From an uncultured Acetatifactor sp. (GTDB taxonomy: Bacteria; Bacillota; Clostridia; Lachnospirales; Lachnospiraceae): DNA of 64,000 nucleotides. The notes below the pieces were generated by a model. The model was not told the DNA's origin and made no database searches. It saw nothing but the letters and a program-made list of their open reading frames with translations. The stretch covers positions 1-64,000 of the forward strand of contig CAKRRD010000004.1 in assembly GCA_934394815.1 (NCBI GenBank), in the 5' to 3' direction. The position numbers and the translations under genes are program-made. Of the stretch, positions 18,501 through 24,791 are shown piece after piece (position 1 is the first letter of the stretch; every line of letters begins with the position of its first letter).

Positions 18501-18732
18501 AGAGACCTCTTGAAAGATTCCCAGATTCCTGCTGCAGTTGCGTAATGGCCCCATCAATAAGCCTGTCGGCATAGCCCTTTAGCCGAAGGTACTGACGCAA
18601 CCTATCCTCTTTGATATTCTTATTCTGTTGATCAGACAGATTGCCAATATATTGATAACCTAAGATTTCCGGATCCTTAAAGAACCGAACTACTCTTTCC
18701 TGTGTTTTGATTTCGGCATCGCCAATACTCAT
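15553..18732 (-). CDS. hsdR: Type I restriction enzyme, R subunit
   Basis: The 1059-residue subunit has the nuclease motif RPDLVIYLNG ... AVIELKRS near residues 133-155 (PD and ExK). The motor follows, with Walker A TQGSGKT near 310, DECH near 425 and the helicase region GFDAPP near 690. It translocates DNA and cuts away from the HsdS site when the target is unmodified. The start follows AAGGAGG and lies 15 bases after hsdS. Length and motifs are normal, and no frameshift is seen. Confidence 0.95.
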   Translation of the reverse strand: MSIGDAEIKTQERVVRFFKDPEILGYQYIGNLSDQQNKNIKEDRLRQYLRLKGYADRLIDGAITQLQQESGNLSRGLYDANKTVYSRLKYGIPVSESPEKPPVTVQLIDEENPLNNDFAIAEEVTVVEQSEKRPDLVIYLNGVAVAVIELKRSSISVSEGIRQNLTNQKNTFIQGFFTTMQFCMAGNESEGLRYGTLLTGEKFYMEWKDDGFKEHIEERDPVDVRISEKCSGIENKLLKQIYAMFDKERFIDLIMNFVVFDKGIKKVCRYNQYFGIKRTEQRLNNLRPELHNPNRDQDKPLGGILWHTQGSGKTLTMVWLAKWILTHWEELNARVLIVTDRDELDEQIEKTFTGVDENIVRTKSGKDLLNRLNVYDDSLICSLVHKFGRRGGEATENDYDKYIDELKASLPADFEAKGNLVVFVDECHRTQSGKLHTAMKTIMPNAVFIGFTGTPLLKRDKKISIEVFGTYIHAYKYNEGVADGVVLDLRYEYRDVPQDLSSQDRVDQWFDVKTRGLSPRAKAKLKEKWGTMQKVYSSRSRLEKVAWDIIQDFNMKPRLMDGNGNAILVSDSIPAACKYYEIFQQMGFKKCAIISSYTPNKGELRTDTVSDEDDTETFLKYETYLKMLGLDPANLPNTGSIQAKVEEFENEAKRKFVDEPANMKLLIVVDKLLTGFDAPPCTYLYIDKNMQDHGLFQAICRVNRLDDDSKDFGYIVDYKQLFGKLQTAMKDYTSGAFEGYDPEDIKGLVKDRHDEAIAYFDEIYDAIEELCEGVEEPHGEIQFIHYFCGVSGQSEESDEIYARLREKLYRLVSSLVRAFAEAKPYLADDISTGKLNEYDKKVTFYIELKKTIGTASGDFLDLKAYEPDMRKMIDNYITAADAEKIGDFDDLTLLDFVAKQGETLTGEGEEGHKEGAAEAIENNIRRKVIEKVTVNPRYYAKMSEILDKLIEERKQGVLDYAEMLERYIKLAKDVDCPEDNEKYPESIRKSKALMAIYDNTGEDENLAIRIHKAVKKQALSGFRDNQVVIRRIKKALYEILNDDSEVERIYKIIEKQEEF

Positions 18733-18747
18733 CTGACAAGCACCTCC

Positions 18748-19905
18748 TTACACCAGTCTGACCTTCCCGGTCAGTAAATCTTCCATCATTCCTTGCTTTA
18801 TCTTTTGATATTTCGAGAGTTTCTTTTCCAACTTGTGTATATCAGAATCCATATCAAATAAAATACCTGCAATGGCTTCCTGTTCTTCCTTTGTAGGCGG
18901 AACAAACAAATCAAATTTCACAAGATCTTTTTGATACAAATGGTTAATTGTCGAACCTGCTGATAATTGTTGCAGAAAATCCTTAAACACCGATGATTCA
19001 AGCACATAAAACATGAAGTGCGCAGTATAAGCATCTGTAATAGGCTTTACAAGAAACACTCCACTATTTAAGGTAGCTGGCCGCTTTAGATCGGTAACAT
19101 AAGCAACTTTTCCAATCGTTCCATCCTTCGTCAGAAGCAGATCTCCATTTGAAACCTGAATATTGGGATCCTGTACGTATCTGTCATAATCTACATAATG
19201 ACAACCATTCCAATATATCTGACCATCCTTAAAATCAGTTCCTGTTATCAAATATGAATAGCCTTCGTTCAAATATTCGGCTGTAGTTAATCCTTGCCAT
19301 CCTATTCGAGCTTTGAGTTTCGAATTCTTCGACAGATTTATTTTTACCCATTCCCCGTCAAATCCGCTCAACCGTTGTTCACCCGTAACAAGCATCTGCA
19401 TGGTGCCCTGTCGAATATTTTTCTTTTTTTGTATAAGCTTCTGTATATCATCAATAAGCATATCGATATCAGACAATATCTTTGTTATCGCTTTTTGTTC
19501 CTCTTTTTCCGGCAAAGGAATAATCATATCTGCTATCATCTGGCGGCGAACTGAATCTACTGAAGATTTAGCAGTATACTTTACTACCTCTGCATAGAAA
19601 TTCTTAGAAAACCAATAATAAAAGTATTTGCCCATAACGTCTTTGAATTGAGACATGACGTATACGCGCTGATGGGCATCGAATTTTCCAGTAATATAAT
19701 GAAACACTTTTCCTGTTCCGACTCCGTCACCAGCCGTAAGTACCGCTTCACAATCGTAGTGATAACTCTCAATATGTTCTACAGTTTGCGAGCGCACAAA
19801 GAATGGATACTGTCCATCGTCCTGTTTGTCTTCCGTATTACGGCTTCCAGTCTCTATTTTCATAAGATCTTTTACAGATCTTTCTTGCCATTCTTTTTTT
19901 ACCAT
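18748..19905 (-). CDS. hsdS: Type I restriction-modification specificity subunit
   Basis: The 385-residue HsdS has two target-recognition domains. Each ends in a conserved helical spacer: EEQKAITKILSDIDMLIDDI with RQGTMQMLVTGEQRL near 135-185, and EEQEAIAGILFDMDSDIHKL with KQGMMEDLLTGKVRL at the C-terminus. It determines the split DNA sequence recognised by both methyltransferase and nuclease. The start overlaps the hsdM stop by seven bases. The recognition sequence cannot be read from the protein. Confidence 0.93.
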   Translation of the reverse strand: MVKKEWQERSVKDLMKIETGSRNTEDKQDDGQYPFFVRSQTVEHIESYHYDCEAVLTAGDGVGTGKVFHYITGKFDAHQRVYVMSQFKDVMGKYFYYWFSKNFYAEVVKYTAKSSVDSVRRQMIADMIIPLPEKEEQKAITKILSDIDMLIDDIQKLIQKKKNIRQGTMQMLVTGEQRLSGFDGEWVKINLSKNSKLKARIGWQGLTTAEYLNEGYSYLITGTDFKDGQIYWNGCHYVDYDRYVQDPNIQVSNGDLLLTKDGTIGKVAYVTDLKRPATLNSGVFLVKPITDAYTAHFMFYVLESSVFKDFLQQLSAGSTINHLYQKDLVKFDLFVPPTKEEQEAIAGILFDMDSDIHKLEKKLSKYQKIKQGMMEDLLTGKVRLV

Positions 19906-22577
19906 CTGAAGCCCATCCTTTCCAGATGAGACTTTACTTCTGCCTCATAATCCGCCGTCGTTTTACTCAGTTCTGGAAGCGTGTTTTCATAACGTTCTGC
20001 AAGCTCAATAATTCTATTTGTCAGGTGATGCGAAATAGCCGCATACAGATTGGTAATTCCAGTAAAAACACTATCAAACCATTTCTTATTCACTAAAAGA
20101 TCCAGCATTTCCTCATCAGTAAGAGTCTCATATCTTGCACGACATTTTTCATCCAGCGCCTTATTCAGTTCTTTGACCACCTTGTTGTAATCGGAAACCT
20201 TGCCGCATAATTCTAATGCAGTTTTTAGCTGATCAACATCTTCCTGCAGGCTCTCTGGTACACTTTCCACAGTTCTGATAATACGAAGTCTGAAATCAAT
20301 AGATGCCTTTGTTATCTTTCCGTTTTCATTCACCGCACTCTTGCACAGAGGATGCCCCAAAAGATAGGCTTCTAACCTCTTTTTTGTATTTACAAGTTGA
20401 AGATCCGTCCTAATGATTTCAAGCTCAATGGTTTCTTCGGTCTCTATTGTGCTGGTCAGTTCATCAATCTTGGCTTCAATATCCTTCGCTTTTACCTTGC
20501 CGTTTTCTGCAACATCAGCAAGCGCCGATTCTTCATCCGCACTTTCAATCAGATCGGAAATCTGTGATTCTGTTTCCGCCACAACATTCTCAGCTTCTTC
20601 AATAGCATTCTTCTCTTCGCGAAAAAATGCATCTATAACAATTGACTTCGGGATCAGCCTTCCTTCCCATCCGGTGATCTTCATCTCACCCTTATTCTTG
20701 CCCTGAGTGATTTCTTCCTCAATATTGTCAGTAGACCTGGCATTGGCGTATCCATCAGGCTCGCTGATGATCAGCGAAACATCATCATTCATGACTTCGT
20801 TCCAATATGCCAGAAGAACCTGATATACATCATATTTATCAATCAGCGAAAGATGCTCAAATTCCGCAAGAATATCCACCGCTAGACTTACTATCAGCTC
20901 TCTTGCGGATACCTCTTCATCCAATGAAGAAAGAACCGGATATTCTTTGTCTTTCCACGCAGAAAATGCTTCGTCAAGCTTCTCACCATATTCAGAGAAC
21001 TCTGCGTTCTTATAAATTGTTTGTCGGATGTTTTCATGCTCCACATTCAGGCTGTAATACTTATCACTTATTACAGACAGTAGTTCGGTCTTTAATGACG
21101 GGAACACCTCCCAGTACTTGGATAAGCCATCAATATCTACAGCCGGAATTCCTCCGTGAATATGAGCGTAGATATCCTGGATATCCTCCGGATCTGTTGA
21201 ATCAATATAACGAGTAATATTGAGATTATATTCGTTTTTCTTTTCGATCTCATCATTCGGTACAAAGCGGGCATACTTCGGATCTGTTGTAATCTGCTCG
21301 TTAAAGGCTGTAATGATCCTGTAGATATCGCGCTCACGCAGGCGGTTCTTGTTACCATCTTTGACATATCCACGGCTGGCATCGATCATGAAAATCCCCT
21401 GTCTGTTTGCGGCTCCTTCTTTATCGATAACCAATACACAAGCAGCTATACCAGTGCCATAAAACAGGTTCGCCGGGAGACTGATGATGCCTTTAATCCA
21501 GTGCTTTTTAATAATGTTTTCCCTGATAGTAGCTTCTGCATTGCCACGGAATAAAACACCGTGTGGAAGAATCACCGCTGCCTTACCATTATTCTTCAGA
21601 GCTTTCAGTATATGCATGAGCCATGCGTAATCGCCGTTCTTTTCCGGTGGCGTATCACCATATCCTTCAAAACGGCCATACTCTTTACCTGCAATTCCAT
21701 CTCTCCAGTTCTTCATAGAAAAAGGAGGATTCGCCACAATATAGTCAAAGCGTTCAAGTATAGAATTATCTGATTTATCAAGATACTGCGGATTTGAGAA
21801 TGTATTTCCACTCTTGATCGTAATCTCAGCCTTACGATGCAGAACTGCGTTCATCTTCGCAAGACCGGCAGTTGTGCTTTCCTTTTCCTGACCATAACCC
21901 ATGATTGGAAACGGTGCTGCATCAATAGCCCTAATCAAAAGGCTTCCGCTGCCGCACGCCGGATCACATACCGTTGCACTGGAATCCGTGCAGCGGCTGA
22001 TTCCCACCACATTTGCAAGGATTCTTGAAACTTCTGCCGGAGTATAGAATTGTCCTTTGCTCTTTCCGCTCTCTGTTGCGAACTTTCGCATTAAATACTC
22101 ATAGGCGTCACCGATGATGTCATCACCTTCCGCCTTATTCTTTGAGAAGTCCAATTCTGGGCGCTGGAATATCGAAATGAGATCAGTGAGTTTATCCACC
22201 ATTTCTTTTCCGCTTCCAAGCTTCTTCTCATCGTTGAAATGGGCGATATCGATTACACCCTTCAGATCCGTATTTTCATCAGCAAGGCGAGCAATTATCT
22301 TGTCCATACCTTCACCGATATTCTTCTTACCTTTAAGAGCAATGAAGTCATCAAAAGAACACCCTGTTCTCTTGTCGGGATCAGGATCCTTATCATGCGC
22401 CTTGTCGAAGACTTTTATATCTTCATAGGCTCCTTTATTCTTGAATTTGTCAGTAACGTACTTCATGAACAGGAGTGTAAGGATATAGTCCTTATACTCT
22501 GATGAATCCATCCCTCCACGAAGCTTGTCACAACTCGCCCATAGCGATGCATACAGTTGTGTTTTCTTGACGGCCAT
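19899..22577 (-). CDS. hsdM: Type I restriction-modification DNA methyltransferase, with long C-terminal extension
   Basis: An N-terminal HsdM_N domain (LWASCDKLRGGMDSSEYKDY) is followed by the N6-adenine methyltransferase core with the SAM-binding motif DPACGSGSLL near residue 208 and catalytic NPPF near 288. At 892 residues it is much longer than the usual 500 or so. The extra C-terminal 370 residues contain acidic coiled coils (IEEAENVVAETESQISDLIE). A GGAGAA site precedes the ATG. It is the second gene of the island operon, after the small HTH protein. Confidence 0.93.
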   Translation of the reverse strand: MAVKKTQLYASLWASCDKLRGGMDSSEYKDYILTLLFMKYVTDKFKNKGAYEDIKVFDKAHDKDPDPDKRTGCSFDDFIALKGKKNIGEGMDKIIARLADENTDLKGVIDIAHFNDEKKLGSGKEMVDKLTDLISIFQRPELDFSKNKAEGDDIIGDAYEYLMRKFATESGKSKGQFYTPAEVSRILANVVGISRCTDSSATVCDPACGSGSLLIRAIDAAPFPIMGYGQEKESTTAGLAKMNAVLHRKAEITIKSGNTFSNPQYLDKSDNSILERFDYIVANPPFSMKNWRDGIAGKEYGRFEGYGDTPPEKNGDYAWLMHILKALKNNGKAAVILPHGVLFRGNAEATIRENIIKKHWIKGIISLPANLFYGTGIAACVLVIDKEGAANRQGIFMIDASRGYVKDGNKNRLRERDIYRIITAFNEQITTDPKYARFVPNDEIEKKNEYNLNITRYIDSTDPEDIQDIYAHIHGGIPAVDIDGLSKYWEVFPSLKTELLSVISDKYYSLNVEHENIRQTIYKNAEFSEYGEKLDEAFSAWKDKEYPVLSSLDEEVSARELIVSLAVDILAEFEHLSLIDKYDVYQVLLAYWNEVMNDDVSLIISEPDGYANARSTDNIEEEITQGKNKGEMKITGWEGRLIPKSIVIDAFFREEKNAIEEAENVVAETESQISDLIESADEESALADVAENGKVKAKDIEAKIDELTSTIETEETIELEIIRTDLQLVNTKKRLEAYLLGHPLCKSAVNENGKITKASIDFRLRIIRTVESVPESLQEDVDQLKTALELCGKVSDYNKVVKELNKALDEKCRARYETLTDEEMLDLLVNKKWFDSVFTGITNLYAAISHHLTNRIIELAERYENTLPELSKTTADYEAEVKSHLERMGFRW

Positions 22578-22625
22578 TTGTTTTTTCTCCTTAGATTGAC
22601 ATTGGTTTTCGATTCTATTGCGGCA

Positions 22626-22823
22626 TTAATCTATGGCACTTTTTCCGCTCTTTACCCATTCATCAAGTTCCGACACTTTGAATTTCCACTGTTTGCCGAT
22701 CTTGTTAGCAGGTATGCCATCTTTTTTGTTCCGAATCCACCCGCGAAGTGTTACGGGTTTAATACCCAGATACTCAGCAGCTTCTTCGATGCTTATCCAT
22801 TTATCGTTAATGTTATCAGTCAT
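22626..22823 (-). CDS. Small MerR/excisionase-type DNA-binding protein
   Basis: A 65-residue helix-turn-helix protein (WISIEEAAEYLGIKPVTLRGWI; GKQWKFKVSELDEWV) of the HTH_17/excisionase fold. ATG at 22823 follows GAGGAAG and is preferred to a start eleven codons upstream. It lies 48 bases before hsdM and just downstream of a consensus-like promoter, so it heads the operon. Proteins of this fold act as recombination directionality factors or as local regulators; here a regulator of the R-M operon is more likely because no working integrase is present. Confidence 0.75.
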   Translation of the reverse strand: MTDNINDKWISIEEAAEYLGIKPVTLRGWIRNKKDGIPANKIGKQWKFKVSELDEWVKSGKSAID

Positions 22824-22870
22824 CTCTTCTTCCTCGCTCTGCTTCCAAATAGACACAATAAACCATCATC

Positions 22871-22899
22871 AGTATAGCTCAGCGTGCGCAGATTTGCAA
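22871..22899 (-). promoter_or_regulatory. Sigma-A-type promoter of the hsd operon
   Basis: On the minus strand TTGCAA (22894-22899) and TATACT (22871-22876) are separated by 17 bases. It lies about 50 bases upstream of the small HTH gene start. Confidence 0.6.
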
Positions 22900-22987
22900 G
22901 CATTTTGTTGTTATTTGTTTATATTTAGATAACATTTCGGCTTATTTGTGAGATTACAAATCTTTCAAAAATCATTTCACCCCTACC

Positions 22988-23003
22988 GGACACAACTATG
23001 TCC
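22988..23003. promoter_or_regulatory. Dyad GGACA-N6-TGTCC, copy 1
   Basis: GGACA CAACTA TGTCC is a perfect 5-bp dyad about 90 bases upstream of the hsd promoter. An identical dyad with another spacer lies at 23078-23093. The two starts are 90 bases apart. A dimeric regulator could bind them. Confidence 0.4.
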
Positions 23004-23077
23004 GCCTCACAAGCTTTTCATATCAAAGGATTTCACTCCGTCTTCCGCCTTTTCTACGCCAATTAGGCTTCAAAATA

Positions 23078-23093
23078 GGACATACCTCTGTCC
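23078..23093. promoter_or_regulatory. Dyad GGACA-N6-TGTCC, copy 2
   Basis: GGACA TACCTC TGTCC repeats the half-sites and spacing of the dyad at 22988-23003. Between this and the leader at 23312 there are further imperfect stems (TTTAGTGAGA/TCTCACTGAA near 23205-23265) but no convincing gene. Confidence 0.4.
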
Positions 23094-23311
23094 AGGGTTT
23101 TTAATTTGATTTCTGCCATAATGCTCTTGAGCATTGAAAATATGCTCCTCTAACCTACCCAACGTTCTCTGATCAAGAACATTTATGGGTGGTCCAGAGG
23201 ATACTCTTTAGTGAGATTGCTTCTTTAGCGCTGAAGATGGTTCTACCGTCTCACTGAAGCCACCATGTAAATCACGTCAGCCCATGTAGAACAGGCTGGC
23301 CATGCAAATTA

Positions 23312-23396
23312 GGAGGAATCCGAAATGACTGGCCACCTGATAGGGACAATTTCATATCGCCATAATGCGGATTCCTCCGCGCAAATCTACGGAGGA
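23312..23396 (+). promoter_or_regulatory. Structured leader with Shine-Dalgarno-sequestering hairpin
   Basis: GGAGGAATCCG (23312-23322) can pair with CGGATTCCTCC (23368-23378). The CCTCCG part of the second arm can instead pair with CGGAGG (23390-23395), the ribosome binding site of the 192-residue gene. The two pairings are mutually exclusive, as in a translational attenuator. A short ORF starts at ATG 23325, after its own AGGAGG which forms the first arm. Confidence 0.5.
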
Positions 23397-23498
23397 AAAG
23401 CGTTATGGACGATAACGAACTCACCAAGTACAGCGATAAAAAGCCGTACAACAACCTTCCCGTACCGGAAGGACAGTATCTTGCCCCGTTCCTTGTAG
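23325..23498 (+). CDS. Possible leader ORF overlapping the next gene
   Basis: ATG at 23325 lies eight bases after AGGAGG. It opens a frame of 57 codons (starting MTGHLIGTISYRHNADSSAQ) that passes through the hairpin and overlaps the start of the downstream gene in another frame. The peptide has no recognised domain. Translation of it would open or close the hairpins that control the next start. Its reality as a protein is doubtful; a regulatory role is more plausible. Confidence 0.35.
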   Translation: MTGHLIGTISYRHNADSSAQIYGGKALWTITNSPSTAIKSRTTTFPYRKDSILPRSL

Positions 23499-23983
23499 AG
23501 AACTGGGATGAAGTAAAAGCGATGAACTACCATCGCGACAACCTTGAAACCTGGCACTTCAGCGGTATTCCCGTTCTGGTTGCCTTCACACCCGTCACAC
23601 CGGAGCAGTTTCCCGGAACCATGAAGCTCTTCTGGGGAGACGTTCGCAAATACATCGCCGATCTTAATAGTGATCCGAATGTCATATCCTATGATAAGTT
23701 TCTGGAAGACATGGAAGCTGAAGGCGAAGGCGGTTATGATCCCGCCCAGACGGAATCCTTTGAGAACACCACTCTGCTCGGAATGATCATTGACGATCTG
23801 ATCAGCGAAGTTGGTGAGAAGAATCCGCGCTACGGTCGTATCCTGAATCTCATCAAGCAGGAATACACCAAGGGTGAAATTCTCGAAGTGATCCTGAAGG
23901 AATACGGCATCAAGAAGACTCAGGGATACTCTGAGATCAAAGCTGCTCAGAAGATGGCAAAGGATCTCTACTACGCCGATTAA
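23405..23983 (+). CDS. Unknown island protein with sigma/HTH-like C-terminus
   Basis: This is the only convincing plus-strand gene in the island. The 192-residue protein has an N-terminal region I do not recognise (LVENWDEVKAMNYHRDNLET) and a C-terminal helical region (LISEVGEKNPRYGRILNLIK, then EYTKGEILEVILK, then KKTQGYSEIKAAQKMAKDLYY). The C-terminal pattern resembles sigma-factor-like helices in clostridial mobile elements. A strong CGGAGG site precedes it but can be hidden in a hairpin. It might regulate island genes; this is inference. Confidence 0.6.
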   Translation: MDDNELTKYSDKKPYNNLPVPEGQYLAPFLVENWDEVKAMNYHRDNLETWHFSGIPVLVAFTPVTPEQFPGTMKLFWGDVRKYIADLNSDPNVISYDKFLEDMEAEGEGGYDPAQTESFENTTLLGMIIDDLISEVGEKNPRYGRILNLIKQEYTKGEILEVILKEYGIKKTQGYSEIKAAQKMAKDLYYAD

Positions 23984-24063
23984 CACCGGCACCACACAAA
24001 GAGGCAGCGATACTGGATTCTGTCCGGTACCGCTGCTTTGTTGTGTGCCTCAATATTCGATTT

Positions 24064-24342
24064 TTATCTCTTAGACGGTCTGCCCTGCATCTGCCACTTA
24101 TCGTGCCGCCTGATGCCTCTCACAGCCTGCTGCAAAGTATTCGCTCTACCGTGCTGATGATAAGGATGTGAAGCCTTGTGCTTGTGAAAAATGATGCAGG
24201 TTCCCGGTGTCGGATACTCCGGATTATGGATAAACCAGAAGTGTCCGGTATTCCGACTCATGATAGTCACGTCAAAGGCATCTGTGAAGATGATGGAGAA
24301 ATACTTCGGATCCAGATTGGAGAGATCATTTGCATCAAACAT
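24064..24342 (-). CDS. Unknown small island protein
   Basis: ATG at 24342 (MFDANDLSNLDPKYF) follows GGGAGG by seven bases and is preferred to an upstream start. The 92-residue product contains IFTDAFDVTIMSRNTGHFWF, HNPEYPTPGTCIIFHKH and a basic end. I recall similar proteins in Lachnospiraceae genomes but no function. The histidine-rich middle could bind metal. Its start overlaps the end of the frame that follows the SymE-like gene through an amber codon. Confidence 0.55.
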   Translation of the reverse strand: MFDANDLSNLDPKYFSIIFTDAFDVTIMSRNTGHFWFIHNPEYPTPGTCIIFHKHKASHPYHQHGRANTLQQAVRGIRRHDKWQMQGRPSKR

Positions 24343-24436
24343 AGGCTGTCCTCCCCTCATGATCTTCCGCATATTCAGCCTGCCGCTCCGCCACAAACTG
24401 AGCACGCAATTCCTTTTTCTCTTTTGCAAAGCGCTC

Positions 24437-24673
24437 CTACAGCCTTCTCGTTTCCCTCTCCATAAAAAGCCTTTCCGCTTCGATCAGTTCTGCTCTTGCG
24501 GTATCCGGCGTGATGATCAGCTTGCCGTCTTCACATCTTACCAATACCGGATCTCCGATATGGAATCCAGCTTCCTCCAACCACTGCCCCATCAGGCGAA
24601 TTGACGGAACAGATTTGTAATTGTGCCCGCTCTGTGCACATACCTTCAGTTCTCTAATGTTCTTCTTTGCCAT
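24437..24673 (-). CDS. SymE-like toxin, probably truncated by an amber codon
   Basis: From ATG at 24673 (AAGGAGG eight bases upstream) the protein matches the SymE family: VPSIRLMGQWLEEAGFHIGD then LVRCEDGKLIITPD. SymE proteins have an AbrB-like fold and are type I toxins or nucleic-acid-associated proteins. The frame ends at TAG after ERETRRL. It then stays open for 33 more codons of the same helical, charged character (ERFAKEKKELRAQF ... GRTAYV) to TGA at 24335, overlapping the next gene start. CAG to TAG would explain this. It is the first island gene at the right junction. Confidence 0.65.
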   Translation of the reverse strand: MAKKNIRELKVCAQSGHNYKSVPSIRLMGQWLEEAGFHIGDPVLVRCEDGKLIITPDTARAELIEAERLFMERETRRL

Positions 24674-24720
24674 GTGTTTGTCCTCCTTTTTCAATCGATT
24701 CTTTTACTTGAAACAAAACA

Positions 24721-24761
24721 AGCTGCAGCATACGGATTTTCTATTCCGCATCTGCAGCTTA
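24721..24761 (-). terminator. Terminator of rlmD
   Basis: AAGCTGCAG and CTGCAGCTT form the outer stem, with further pairing of TACGGA and TCCGCA inside. On the minus strand it is followed by GTTTTGTTT. It lies 30 bases past the rlmD stop and belongs to the island end. Confidence 0.65.
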
Positions 24762-24791
24762 TCTATTCAAATTCCTATTCGATTGTGAGGC

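Noticed and set aside
22988..23093. GGACA-N6-TGTCC dyads as HsdS recognition sites
   Set aside because: Type I sites are split and asymmetric; a symmetric dyad fits a regulator better. HsdS specificity cannot be read here.
23387..23995. Minus-strand ORF opposite the 192-residue gene
   Set aside because: The plus-strand frame has the strong ribosome binding site and ordinary protein composition; the minus frame is a shadow.
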